DNA of 36,045 bases from a virus: IMG/VR virus record IMGVR_UViG_3300032046_006284, positions 1-36,045 of that record. The stretch is one strand, 5' to 3'. A program made the translations under genes and the position numbers. The notes beneath the pieces were generated by a model. That model was given only the letters and a program-made list of their open reading frames with translations, did no database searches and was not told where the DNA came from. Positions 7,809-16,612 of this stretch are shown here, one piece after another (position 1 is the stretch's first letter; every line of letters begins with the position of its first letter).

Positions 7809-9137
7809 TCACGCCTCCTCCACCCCGGCTCCAGCAGGAGTCGGGGTGCTCTTGGCCTCGATCCTCTCGGCCTTCCTGCCGGCGAAGCGCTCCCAGCGCT
7901 GCACGATCACGTCGCAGTACAGCGGGTCGATCTCCATCAGGAAGGTGTGCCGGCCCGTCTGCTCGGCCGCGATCAGCGTGCTGCCCGAACCGCCGAAGAG
8001 GTCCAGGACGTTCTCGCCGACCAGCGATGAGTACTGCATGGCCCGCACCGCCAGCCCGACGGGCTTCTGGGTTAAATGCAGGTAGTCCTGAGGGTTGTCC
8101 TTCTTAATGTGCCACAGATCCGGGACGTTCGGAGGGCCGTAGAAGACATGAGCAGCCCCCTCCTTCCAGCCATAGAACGCCCACTCATGGGCCCCCATGA
8201 AATCCTTCCTTGTCAGCACCGGGTGGAGCTTGTCCCAGATGATCATCTGGCTGAAGTACAGTTCGCTTTCCTTCAGCGCGTTGGGATAGTTCCAGATGTT
8301 GCTGTACCCGCCCCAGATGTAGAAGCCGCGCCCTGGCTCCAGCACGCGCGTGATGTTGCCGAACCACGCCCGAAGCAGTCGAGCGAACTCCTCGTCGGAG
8401 ACGAAGTCGTTGACCAGCGGCCGGTCCTTGGCCCGCAGCTTCTTGTCCGTCGCGTGGGTCTTGCCCCGGATGGCCCTGTCCATGCCCTGCTGGCCGATGG
8501 GCCGGTCGCCGGTAGCGGCGATAGCATTGTTGCTTCGGGAGGCCACGCCGACGTTGTACGGCGGATCGGTGTTGACCAACTGGACGCGGGCGCCGTCCAG
8601 GAGGCGGTCCACATCCTCGGGCTTGCCGCTGTCGCCACAGAGCAGGCGGTGGTTGCCCAGGATCCACAGGTCGCCCGGCTTGGTAACGGCTTCATCCGGC
8701 GGGGCGGGTACGTCGTCGGGGTCCGTCAGGCCCTGCGTGCCGTCGGGATCGAGAATCTTGGCCAGTTCGTCGGCGTCGAATCCCAGCAGGTCGAGGTTGT
8801 AGTCGGCCGCCTGGAGGTCCTTCAGTTCGATGGGCAGCAAGTCCATGTCCCATTCGGCCAGTTCCGCCGTCTTGTTGTCGGCGATGCGATAGGCCTTCAC
8901 CTGCTCGGGCGAGAGGTCCTGGGCGACGTGGACCGGCACCTTGGCCAGGCCCAGCTTCCTGGCCGCCTTCCAGCGGGTGTGCCCGCAGATGATCACGCCA
9001 TCGACATCCACGACGATGGGCTGGCGGAAGCCAAACTCGCGCAGGGACGCCGCCACGGCGTCGACGGCGTCGTCGTTGACGCGGGGGTTCTTGTCGTAAG
9101 GCCGGATCGAGTCAATGTCCCGAAGTTCAACCTGCAT
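7809..9137 (-). CDS. ParB-domain / DNA N4-N6 methyltransferase fusion
   Basis: A 442-residue phage modification enzyme. Residues 1-110 are a ParB/Srx-like domain (RPYDKNPRVND, GHTRWKAARKLG, RIADNKTAELAEWD). The methyltransferase follows, with catalytic motif IV as NTDPPYNV (DPPY at 191-194) ahead of the AdoMet-binding motif I near the C-terminus (DLFGGSGSTLIAAE), the order of the beta class. DPPY indicates exocyclic amino methylation, most likely N6-adenine; the substrate site cannot be read. No restriction partner is adjacent, so it is probably an orphan enzyme protecting phage DNA or regulating expression. The start at 9137 has GGAGGT 5 bases upstream; a 69-codon upstream extension has no support. 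The gene converges on the HARE-HTH gene with 14 bases between stops. Confidence 0.93.
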   Translation of the reverse strand: MQVELRDIDSIRPYDKNPRVNDDAVDAVAASLREFGFRQPIVVDVDGVIICGHTRWKAARKLGLAKVPVHVAQDLSPEQVKAYRIADNKTAELAEWDMDLLPIELKDLQAADYNLDLLGFDADELAKILDPDGTQGLTDPDDVPAPPDEAVTKPGDLWILGNHRLLCGDSGKPEDVDRLLDGARVQLVNTDPPYNVGVASRSNNAIAATGDRPIGQQGMDRAIRGKTHATDKKLRAKDRPLVNDFVSDEEFARLLRAWFGNITRVLEPGRGFYIWGGYSNIWNYPNALKESELYFSQMIIWDKLHPVLTRKDFMGAHEWAFYGWKEGAAHVFYGPPNVPDLWHIKKDNPQDYLHLTQKPVGLAVRAMQYSSLVGENVLDLFGGSGSTLIAAEQTGRHTFLMEIDPLYCDVIVQRWERFAGRKAERIEAKSTPTPAGAGVEEA

Positions 9138-9364
9138 GGTGCACCTCCGTGTGCTGGGTTTGGGAAAACCGGACAGCGCAAAGCAACTCTGTCTAACACC
9201 GCGACCGTTTCCGCCGCGGTCACCGCGCCTGCGGCCAGGAAGGAACCGGGCCTTGGCTGGGACTTCGCCCAGCCAAGGTGGTCGCTGCGCGACAGATGAA
9301 TGAGTATCCTGCTCGGCTGGAATAGCAGGCACGTCGTTATCCATCCGGGACAGGAGAACACAGC
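9138..9364. promoter_or_regulatory. divergent intergenic region with strong hairpin
   Basis: Separates the methyltransferase gene (leftward) from the 570-residue gene (rightward) and so should hold both promoters; I could not pick convincing -35/-10 pairs. It contains a perfect 11-base inverted repeat, CCTTGGCTGGG at 9251-9261 and CCCAGCCAAGG at 9268-9278, with a 6-base loop. There is no U-run on either strand, so an operator or leader structure is more likely than a Rho-independent terminator. Confidence 0.45.
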
Positions 9365-11077
9365 GTGATCGGCGACGACGCTTTCACTCGGTACTATGCC
9401 CCTCTGCTTGACGACATGTACGACGTGGTGGACCGCATCGCCCTCAATGCCCGATACAATTTCGCGTGCAGCCCCGGCGGATTTCGGGAATGGTGGTTCG
9501 ACCGTTACGGGACATTCGACAATCTCAACGACACGTTCCTGATGCGACAGGCGGGCCGATTCTCCCGACGCGCTCGCGGCTGGGCCAGGAAGCACAACGT
9601 CCCATTCGTTGAATGCGAGGCTGGCACTCGCAAGGACCGGCTCATCAAGGACTACCTCCCTTCCGATCCGAACTTCACGGGCGTGTTTGCCATCTTGACG
9701 TCCCGCAGACCGTCGCCTGTATGGCAAGTATTGCGATGTGAGAATAGTCCGGGCAGCTTCCATCTTCAGCGCAGAGACCCCATGCCGTGGGTCAAGCACT
9801 ACCACTTCCACATCATGGACAGGACCTGGGGACACGTGATCGTCGCGATGAGCGGCCATCCGCCGTTTCAAGCGTTGGTCATCCTCAACGGGCACGAATA
9901 CACGGCATGCCAAGCCCGGCGCAAACACATCCAGTTCGAGAAGGAGGGCAATTGCTTCACGTCGATGTCCGACTCTCGCGGATTTGCCGAGGTTGCAGAA
10001 TCCTTGCGGCGGCCGGCCGCTGTAGGGCAACTGAAGCAGATATGCGACCGTTGGACGCATTGGTGCGCCAGCTTCGGCGTCTCGTTCGCGGAACAAAAAC
10101 GCACCCGGTTCCGCTACGAGTATTCCGTCTTCGAGGTGGAGTACAGCCGCAACCTGCTGTTCCATTGCGGGCGGTACATGGAGCGCGTGTTCGATGGAGT
10201 GATCGACCGGACTCGCGCCACGATGGACGTCAAACGGGTGATGAAGATATTCGGCTGGTACGTCCGACCGTTCAAACACACCTACAACTTCAACCGCGAG
10301 CAGGTTGTGCTCGAGAGACCTACGTATGACCTGACGGTGTTCAAGCTGCACTTCCGTGGCTTGACCCTGAAGATGTATACCAAAGGCGAGCGCGTCCTGC
10401 GGGCGGAGGCGATGGTCGAGCGGATCGACCGGCTGGAATGCGGCCGGTCGGTGGACAACTTCCTGGCCATGATCAAGGTACTGTCCGAACTGCTGGAGAC
10501 CTTCCTCAATCACCTCCAGTGCATCGACATGCCGTGGGTCGCAGAAGACCAACTGGACACGTTGGCCCAGCCGGGCCAGGTCGGTCAGACCCGCACCGCC
10601 GGGCTGGACATCGACAAGCCCAGGATACGCGCTGCCATTCATGGGGTGCTGGCCTTGTCCCTCAAGCCCGGGGGATTCACCGCCGCCGAACATGCCGCCA
10701 AGATCAATGAACTGACGGGCGGTGAATTGCATTACACGACCAGGCAGTCGGCGTATGACCTCAAGAAGGTTCGCGGCAAGGGACTCCTGCTCAAGGCGCA
10801 CCCTAATGCCAGGCGATACCAGGCTGAACCCGATGCACTGCGAACGATGAGCGGCCTGATCGTCCTGCGCCAGAAGGTCATCGAACCGCTGCTCAAGTAC
10901 CTCGGCCGGGCCAAGAGCGGCAACGTCCCGCGAGAGACGGCGAAGCTCGATCAGTATTTTCGGGACATGCAGCATGTGATGGTCAAGGTCTTCCAAGAGC
11001 TTCACCTCATCGGCGAGCACTCGCTGAACAAGGTGCTGGCTGTCGGCTGGACATCGCGTCGCCAGCGGCGTGCATAG
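9365..11077 (+). CDS. 570-residue protein of unknown family
   Basis: I do not recognise a described domain. The protein is basic and Arg/Trp/His-rich. Distinct segments: an N-terminal EWWFDRYGTFDNLNDTFLMRQAGRFSRRARGW, a central HYHFHIMDRTWGHVIVAMSGHPP followed by ALVILNGHEYTACQARRKHI (residues about 143-196, with several His and paired polar residues that could form an active site), a region of aromatic and charged residues, and a helical C-terminus from about 420. I believe related multi-copy proteins occur in other environmental bacteria without known function. GTG start, CAGGAG 8 bases upstream. It lies on the opposite strand to the genes on both sides and is flanked by a hairpin region and by the GTGAAAC repeat array, so it behaves like an inserted unit. 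Confidence 0.75.
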   Translation: MIGDDAFTRYYAPLLDDMYDVVDRIALNARYNFACSPGGFREWWFDRYGTFDNLNDTFLMRQAGRFSRRARGWARKHNVPFVECEAGTRKDRLIKDYLPSDPNFTGVFAILTSRRPSPVWQVLRCENSPGSFHLQRRDPMPWVKHYHFHIMDRTWGHVIVAMSGHPPFQALVILNGHEYTACQARRKHIQFEKEGNCFTSMSDSRGFAEVAESLRRPAAVGQLKQICDRWTHWCASFGVSFAEQKRTRFRYEYSVFEVEYSRNLLFHCGRYMERVFDGVIDRTRATMDVKRVMKIFGWYVRPFKHTYNFNREQVVLERPTYDLTVFKLHFRGLTLKMYTKGERVLRAEAMVERIDRLECGRSVDNFLAMIKVLSELLETFLNHLQCIDMPWVAEDQLDTLAQPGQVGQTRTAGLDIDKPRIRAAIHGVLALSLKPGGFTAAEHAAKINELTGGELHYTTRQSAYDLKKVRGKGLLLKAHPNARRYQAEPDALRTMSGLIVLRQKVIEPLLKYLGRAKSGNVPRETAKLDQYFRDMQHVMVKVFQELHLIGEHSLNKVLAVGWTSRRQRRA

Positions 11078-11473
11078 CGACAAAATGTTGTCGATACGGG
11101 GCGCGGAAGGGTTCCGTGAAACGAGGGAAGATGGGCAAGGTGCGCGTCCACGTTCGCGCCGGGTGTCTGGCCGTATCCTTGCTCGACCACGCAAGAGATC
11201 GCCCAACCTGCGCCAACGTGGCGCGACCTGCGCCGCGCCTTGGACGGGCACGTTTCACCTTTCACCCTTTCACCCCTCGTGCGCGTGCGCGGACGTGTCG
11301 CGCGGGCATGCGGGTGAAACGTGGGAAAGGAGATATAGAAGAGAGAGACGTTGTTGTTTTTACTATACATTCGCGCTGTCCCACGTTTCACCCCATGCCG
11401 GTGAAACCAGGGTGAACTTTGACCGTCCAGAGACCCGAAAACGCGCGACCGCGCCCACGATTCACCCCAGGTT
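11078..11473. other. gene-free GTGAAAC repeat region with AT-rich core, candidate replication origin
   Basis: The stretch between two converging genes holds no convincing gene. It is filled with copies, on both strands, of a motif with consensus GGGTGAAACGTGGG (11116, 11249, 11260, 11268, 11312, 11380, 11400, 11461, 11470, 11477). Two full copies at 11312-11326 and 11379-11393 form a perfect 15-base inverted repeat that brackets an AT-rich segment (about 11330-11372). In the rightmost cluster the repeats recur about every 11-12 bases, one helical turn. Iterons plus an AT-rich unwinding region next to the primase gene suggest a phage origin; an operator array is the alternative. Confidence 0.5.
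11312..11393. repeat. perfect 15-base inverted repeat flanking AT-rich core
   Basis: The left arm 11312-11326 is GGGTGAAACGTGGGA and the right arm 11379-11393 is its exact reverse complement, with 52 bases between. The interior includes a purine run (AGAAGAGAGAGA) and GTTGTTGTTTTTACTATAC, the most AT-rich piece of the surrounding kilobases. A 52-base loop makes a transcription terminator unlikely. Confidence 0.7.
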
Positions 11474-11492
11474 TCACCCACGTTTCACCCCC
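11470..11492. repeat. phased GTGAAAC repeats overlapping the end of the primase gene
   Basis: Two tandem copies (on the minus strand GGTTTCACCC and CCCACGTTTCACCCCC reversed) overlap the stop codon of the Prim-Pol gene, so that its last residues GVKRG are spelled by the repeat. A third partial copy is at 11461-11468. Spacing between equivalent bases is 11-12. Confidence 0.6.
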
Positions 11493-13705
11493 TGCGCCAG
11501 GCGGTATTCGACCTTCGCCGATCCGGCCCGTGGCGTCGTGATAGACTCGATGTCACCGCGCTGGATGAGCGTGGTGGTCAGCTCCTGGAACCTGCGGCAA
11601 TCCATCTTCATCCGCTTGAGCAGCGTGCTGTGGGCCAGCGTGCAGTTGGGGCTGGCGCGGAGCTTGCGGATGACCTTCAGGCACTCGGCGTCGAACTCGC
11701 CCTCGGCGACGTGCTGGCTGGCCATGAAGAGCATGCGGCGCGTCTGGTGCTGGACGAACGCGGACGCCCAGGCGACGGCTTCACGATCAACTGTCGGGTT
11801 CTGATGGTCCTGGCTGACGGCGTGTATGAGCGCCAGCTTGCGAACGTTCTCGCTGACGCGGCCCCAGACGGTCGTGCCGACTTCGTCCTTGACGGCCTCG
11901 GCCTTGTCGTACTCGACCTCGGCGGCGCGTCTGGTCTCGATCAGCAATGCCTTGGCGTCATCGGTCTGCGGGACGATGGCCGGGATGGGATGGATGTTCA
12001 GCAAGTTGCCCTTGCGCTCGCCGGGCTGGTAATCCGCCCACCAGCGGGCAGTCTCGACCAGGCGGGACGGCAGGTCGCGGATGGACGGTTCCTGCCCGTC
12101 CCCGCGTGCCCCGGCCTCCAGGACGATCATGCGGGCGAAAAAGCCGTTGGAGAGCATGCGGGACGAGAGCGCCTGGTAATAGTGCGTCGGCACGGCCGTG
12201 CCGAAGATGGTCAGGCTGGGCTGGTCGATCGCGCCGGGGTTCTGGTCGCCTGCCTTGCGCCGCATGGGATAGACCGACGCGCTGCTGGTGTACATCGTCA
12301 GCAGCGTGCCCATGAGATTCTCCTGACGGCCGTCCTTGCTCTTGCTGATCGACTGGAGCATGGTGTCGATCTCGTCGGTCTGAAAGAGCATCGCGGGCTG
12401 GAGGAACAAGGCGTCCTGGATGCCTTCCCCGCTGGCGAACTTGTCGCCGACGCAGTGGCCCAGGCCAACCTCGTACAGCAATCGTGTGTTAATCCTCCTG
12501 GGCCAGTCCTTGCCGGCCGACGAGAACGCCAGGCCCAGCAGATACAGGTTCGTGCGGTTGTCCCCGCCATCCCGCACCTTCCGCCCGGCCAGGAATGACT
12601 GCATGGCCAGCGCGCCGCAGAAGGCCATGATCGGATTTGGGTACGGGGCGGTCTCCATGCAGAAGTCCATCAGTTTGCCGACGAAGCCCGGCACGCGCAG
12701 GAGTTCCGGTGGGATCGGGCCGGAGTCCTCGACGATGGGTTGCGGTGGTTCGCTATCCGGCACGATGCCGGCCATGATGCCCGACAGGTCGACCACGGGA
12801 TCGGGCGAATCCTGTCCATATCCCTGTGTCCGAAGGGTGCTGGCGGCGGCCGAATAGTCGCCGTTGTGCTCCAGCAGCGCGTACACGCCGAATGGGCCGT
12901 ATGCCTTGCCCGGCTCGAAGGGCGCGGCGTTGGACGAGAAGACGTACAGCACGCCGTCTTTCAGCGTGGCCGACCAGCCGGAAGACTTGCCCGGCCTGCG
13001 CCAGTACTCATTCTCACCGCCCTTGGCCAGTGTCCAGCCGTGCTTGACCAGGACGGCCCGCACGTCGCCATGCGCCGCAAAGTCGTCGCCGGGTCGGCCC
13101 ACGTTCGGTGCCCCGACCGGGGTCGGCTCGGGGGCCGGGACGTGCTCGTTCAGTGCCCAGGCGACCGACAGGAGGATGTCACGCTCCTCGGCTGTCAAAG
13201 TGGGTAGGTTGGCGAACCCGCCCCGCACCAGCGTGTAACCCGGCGACGGGGCGCAGAGGAACAGACCGCCCTCGCCGCGGGTCTCGATCAGCGTCTGGAG
13301 CTTGCCGTCCGTGCCCCTGCGCTGGGCGAGTTTCAGGTTGCCGCAAACGGGCGCGGCGCAGCGATAGACGGCGTGTAGACCGCCGCGCTGGCTGTGCTCC
13401 ATGACCAGGCGGGCCAACAGGCCGGGGGCCTGTTCCTCCACGAGCTGCGCCCAGCGGTCGAACAGCGCGCCGCCGGCGTCGAAGTCGATCATCTCCAGGT
13501 TGCCGGAGATGGCCCCGGTGAGGATGCACAGCGCGTGGCCGTTGCTGAACCACGCCCGGACCTCCACATCGGTGGGCAAACGCCGCTGGTACTGCTTCCA
13601 CGACGCCACGACGGGGCGCTTCTGGTCCAGCCGGGCGGGCAGGACGCACAGGCGGGCCTCGCGGTAGGCCAACGCGGCATTCAGCATGTCGGGGGAATCG
13701 GCCAC
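11474..13705 (-). CDS. bifunctional DNA primase/polymerase with DUF3987-type helicase domain
   Basis: The replication initiator of the phage, 743 residues. The N-terminal Prim-Pol (AEP) domain shows the metal-binding EMIDFDAGG (D74, D76), HSQRGGLHAVY in place of the usual SGGxH motif, and LIETRGEGGLFLCAPSPGY. From about residue 340 a DUF3987-type P-loop domain follows (MAFCGALAMQSFLAGRK, LGLAFSSAGKDWPRR as a weak Walker A, FQTDEIDTMLQSI as Walker B-like). Together these would open DNA and synthesise primers. GTG start at 13705 with GAGG 8 bases upstream; the ATG six codons on is an alternative. It sits 9 bases downstream of the helicase gene, in the same operon, and its 3' end lies inside the GTGAAAC repeat region, a plausible origin for it to act on. 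Confidence 0.88.
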   Translation of the reverse strand: MADSPDMLNAALAYREARLCVLPARLDQKRPVVASWKQYQRRLPTDVEVRAWFSNGHALCILTGAISGNLEMIDFDAGGALFDRWAQLVEEQAPGLLARLVMEHSQRGGLHAVYRCAAPVCGNLKLAQRRGTDGKLQTLIETRGEGGLFLCAPSPGYTLVRGGFANLPTLTAEERDILLSVAWALNEHVPAPEPTPVGAPNVGRPGDDFAAHGDVRAVLVKHGWTLAKGGENEYWRRPGKSSGWSATLKDGVLYVFSSNAAPFEPGKAYGPFGVYALLEHNGDYSAAASTLRTQGYGQDSPDPVVDLSGIMAGIVPDSEPPQPIVEDSGPIPPELLRVPGFVGKLMDFCMETAPYPNPIMAFCGALAMQSFLAGRKVRDGGDNRTNLYLLGLAFSSAGKDWPRRINTRLLYEVGLGHCVGDKFASGEGIQDALFLQPAMLFQTDEIDTMLQSISKSKDGRQENLMGTLLTMYTSSASVYPMRRKAGDQNPGAIDQPSLTIFGTAVPTHYYQALSSRMLSNGFFARMIVLEAGARGDGQEPSIRDLPSRLVETARWWADYQPGERKGNLLNIHPIPAIVPQTDDAKALLIETRRAAEVEYDKAEAVKDEVGTTVWGRVSENVRKLALIHAVSQDHQNPTVDREAVAWASAFVQHQTRRMLFMASQHVAEGEFDAECLKVIRKLRASPNCTLAHSTLLKRMKMDCRRFQELTTTLIQRGDIESITTPRAGSAKVEYRLAQGVKRG

Positions 13706-13714
13706 TCAATCGCC

Positions 13715-16591
13715 TCAGAACGGGATGTCGTCATCGGGCGCGACCGGCGCGCAATCCGGCTCCGGCGACGCGCGGTCCAACTCGCCGTCGCTCTCGGCCG
13801 GCGCAGGCATGCCGTCTTCACCCAGCGGGCCGTTGGGCACGAACGGCGGGTAATCGTCCGCGCCCTCGCCGGCGAGCCGGTCGCGGTCCATGAGCGGCGG
13901 CTTGGGCCCAAGCTTGTGCGCGATGATCCGGTCGTACTTCTCGCCGCTGACGTGGCGAACCGTGATGGCCTGGGTCTGGCAGATGCCCCCGGCCCGGCAG
14001 ACTGCAACCGCTTCATCGACGTCGGCCGGGACCGGCTCGTCAGACCGCTGCCGCCACCAGGCCTCGGCCTTGGCGCGGGCGTAGCCGGCGTGCTCGAAGC
14101 AGACCCACTCGGAGATGTACCGCTGCCAGCCGATGCGATATTCCACGCGCATCGTGCGTGGGGCATCCTCTGAGGCGTCCCGCTTGACGTGGACGCCGTA
14201 GGACACTTCCTGGACCGGATGCTCGGTGTCCTCCACCTGGCCCGACAGCACGCCCGCCGTGGAGGCGGTCGTGTCATGCCTGTTGCGCTGCGGCGGCGGG
14301 AACTGATATCCGCACTCCGGGCAACAGGCATAGGCAGCGTGAATCACCGCCTGGCATTGGGGACATTCCTTCGCCGGGGCCTGGCCGTTGCCGCCGGCGC
14401 GGTCCTTGATCTGAAGGGCATCGACAGGACCGTGGCGCAGGACGTTCCCGCCGAAGTCCAGGACCAGACAATCGGCCTTGGACGGATGCAGCCGGAACCC
14501 GCGGCCGACCATCTGGTAATAGAGGCCCGGCGAGAGCGTCGGGCGCAGCATGGCCACGCAGTCGATGTTCGGCGCATCGAATCCCATCGTCAGGACGTTG
14601 ACGTTGACCAGGTACTTCAGGTCGCCCTCGCGGAACTGTTCCAGCAGCGCCGCCCGCTCGGCGGAAGGCGTCTCGCCGCAGACGAAGCCGCATTCCTGGC
14701 CATGCCCCAACGTCAGCGCCGTCTGGATATGCCTGCCGTGGCCGACGCCGCTGGCGAAGACCAGGACGCTGTGCCTGTCGGCCGTCAGTTCGACCAGCTC
14801 CGCGCAGGCCGCGTTGACCAGGTCGTCGCCGTCCATCAGGTCCTCGACCTCGGCGGCCACGAACTCGCCGCCCCGCACGTGCAGGCCCGACGTGTCAACC
14901 TTCGCCTTGCCGGCCTTAGTCTTCAGGCCGCAGAGGTATCCCTGGACTATCAGTTCACGGACGCCGACCTCGTAGCAGACATGGTTCAGCAGGTTGTCCG
15001 GGCCGCAGATCATGCCCGTTGTCATCCGAAACGGCGTCGCGGTCAGGCCGATCAGGCGGACGTTGGGGTTGACGACCCTGGCCTCGGCCAGGAACGTGCG
15101 ATACATGCCCTCGCCCTCCGGCGGCAGCATGTGACATTCGTCCAAAAGGATCAGATCAAACCTGTCGAGTTCCGCCGCGCGGCGGTAGACGCTCTGGATG
15201 CCGGCGACGATGATGGGCTTGTTGGTGTCCCGGCTGCGAAGGCCGGCGGAATACACGCCGATGTGCATCCACAGGTCCGGGGCCATGACGTGGAGCTTCT
15301 CCACCGACTGTTCGAGCAGCTCCTTCACGTGGGCCATGACCAGCACCCGGCCGCCCCACAGGCCCACCACGTCGCGGCAGATGGCGGCCAGGAGCGGCGT
15401 CTTGCCGCTGTTGTGGTGGACCATGAAGTGCCCGTCCACGTACAGGTGATCGCCATCGAGCAAGAAACCGAAATACAGGCCCCGCCCGGCGGGCTCGACC
15501 GTGAACCCGGTTCGCAGCACCGATTTCTTCTGCTTCCGTGCCGTTGGCTTGCGCCGAACCAGTCGGCACGGCACCTGTGTGAAATCGCCCCAGATGGACA
15601 AGCGATAGAACCATCCGCCCGCCCCCGTCTGGCACTCAGAGTACTTCCGCGTGCAATGGACGGCGAATCCCAGGCTGCGAGCCAAGAAGGCGATGTCGGC
15701 CGCCAGCTCGCGCGACTTGGTCGTATAGTCGGCACCGCTGCTGGTCGCGGCACCGTCACTATCCATCAACCCCGCCAGAAGACAGAGGCGATCATGCCCG
15801 CTTGCGGTAAGGTATGCTTGCGGAATGAACTTTCTGCCGGAGTCCAAGCCCGATAGGCCCAGCGCGCCCAAGGCTTCAGTAGCCACGTTGAATCTGCCGC
15901 GGGATCGGACCAGCGTGTAGGTGGGGCAGCGCCCGCCGCTGGCGTTCACGGATGTCTCGCAGCCGAGAAGACGAGCGTATTCCTCCCAAGCATCCGCGAT
16001 CTCATCATCGGCCGTCGTCAGGTCGGCCACGCCCTCGGTCAACCCGCCGTCTCCCAAGAGAAGGCCAAGAATGTACGGGGGCACGGGCAAGCTGGCCGGG
16101 TCTGTGAAGTCGACCGCAACGCTGTAGAGCTTGCGGAGATGTCTCCATGATCGCGGCTTGGCCAGGTACTGGCGGACCGAGACGTTGTCGATTTCCCCTC
16201 CCTGCCGGTAGCAACTGAACTGGGGCTTGCCTGCATTCGTGCATACCAGCGAGAGGACATGATCGGCATTGACCACGAACGGGTTGCCGCGATGCGGGAT
16301 GATGCGATAGAGGTCATCTTCGCCCCGGCAGAGGGCCTGAACGCGGCGGGGTTGACTGTCCGGTCCCATCAGCAGGTCGCCGACAGCGACGTCTTCCACC
16401 GGCTTGAGCGTCCCGTCAAACATCAAGATCGGGTGTCCTGCGGCATGACACCCCGTGGGCATGACGACGACCGGATTGTCGTCGCGCCGGCGCAGGTGGC
16501 CGTACACGGCGTCCAGCGCCTCGGCCTGATATGGTCGGAGCACGATCATTGGCGGCCGGGCGGCCGGGATGTATAATGCGCCCGCTGTCAT
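13715..16591 (-). CDS. SF2 DEAD/DEAH-type helicase interrupted by an intein
   Basis: 958 codons; after splicing, a 611-residue helicase. Extein motifs: Walker A split as VVVMPTG (41-47) and SGKTPLL (395-401), motif II LILLDECHML, motif III LTATPFR, motif VI QMVGRGFRLHP, and near the C-terminus a four-Cys zinc ribbon (CPQCQ...CCPECG). The acidic C-terminus ends DDDIPF, a pattern seen on proteins that dock to single-strand binding or clamp proteins. It probably unwinds phage DNA during replication or recombination, since it belongs to the operon with the Prim-Pol protein. ATG at 16591 lacks a clear ribosome site; Met15 is a possible later start. The zinc-ribbon gene at 16613 diverges from it with only 21 bases between start codons. 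Confidence 0.93.
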   Translation of the reverse strand: MTAGALYIPAARPPMIVLRPYQAEALDAVYGHLRRRDDNPVVVMPTGCHAAGHPILMFDGTLKPVEDVAVGDLLMGPDSQPRRVQALCRGEDDLYRIIPHRGNPFVVNADHVLSLVCTNAGKPQFSCYRQGGEIDNVSVRQYLAKPRSWRHLRKLYSVAVDFTDPASLPVPPYILGLLLGDGGLTEGVADLTTADDEIADAWEEYARLLGCETSVNASGGRCPTYTLVRSRGRFNVATEALGALGLSGLDSGRKFIPQAYLTASGHDRLCLLAGLMDSDGAATSSGADYTTKSRELAADIAFLARSLGFAVHCTRKYSECQTGAGGWFYRLSIWGDFTQVPCRLVRRKPTARKQKKSVLRTGFTVEPAGRGLYFGFLLDGDHLYVDGHFMVHHNSGKTPLLAAICRDVVGLWGGRVLVMAHVKELLEQSVEKLHVMAPDLWMHIGVYSAGLRSRDTNKPIIVAGIQSVYRRAAELDRFDLILLDECHMLPPEGEGMYRTFLAEARVVNPNVRLIGLTATPFRMTTGMICGPDNLLNHVCYEVGVRELIVQGYLCGLKTKAGKAKVDTSGLHVRGGEFVAAEVEDLMDGDDLVNAACAELVELTADRHSVLVFASGVGHGRHIQTALTLGHGQECGFVCGETPSAERAALLEQFREGDLKYLVNVNVLTMGFDAPNIDCVAMLRPTLSPGLYYQMVGRGFRLHPSKADCLVLDFGGNVLRHGPVDALQIKDRAGGNGQAPAKECPQCQAVIHAAYACCPECGYQFPPPQRNRHDTTASTAGVLSGQVEDTEHPVQEVSYGVHVKRDASEDAPRTMRVEYRIGWQRYISEWVCFEHAGYARAKAEAWWRQRSDEPVPADVDEAVAVCRAGGICQTQAITVRHVSGEKYDRIIAHKLGPKPPLMDRDRLAGEGADDYPPFVPNGPLGEDGMPAPAESDGELDRASPEPDCAPVAPDDDIPF
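15410..16450 (-). other. LAGLIDADG intein within the helicase Walker A motif
   Basis: Codes residues 48-394 of the precursor, 347 residues. Block A begins at Cys48 (CHAAGHPILMFDGTLKPVEDV); block B is around NADHVLSL; two LAGLIDADG helices of a homing endonuclease are at ILGLLLGDGG and CLLAGLMDSDGA; block F/G ends in LDGDHLYVDGHFMVHHN with Asn394 and extein +1 Ser395. Cys at the start, His-Asn at the end and Ser in +1 are the residues needed for splicing, and both endonuclease acidic residues (Asp181, Asp278) are present, so it looks active for both functions. The insertion point, between TG and SGKT of a P-loop, is a classic intein site. Confidence 0.95.
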
Positions 16592-16612
16592 GGATTGACC
16601 GGGAGACGCGAC

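Noticed and set aside
6262-7812. Long minus-strand open frame of 516 codons
   Set aside because: It lies antisense to three plus-strand genes with good ribosome sites and, in the last, a recognisable HARE-HTH domain; its composition is that of a GC-rich shadow.
8993-11251. Long minus-strand open frame of 752 codons
   Set aside because: Antisense to the 570-residue gene and out of frame with the methyltransferase end; no recognisable domain.
11249-11492. CRISPR array
   Set aside because: Repeats are short, on both strands and irregularly spaced, with no spacers of equal length.
14189-15856. Long plus-strand open frame of 555 codons
   Set aside because: Antisense to the helicase/intein gene, whose motifs are unmistakable.
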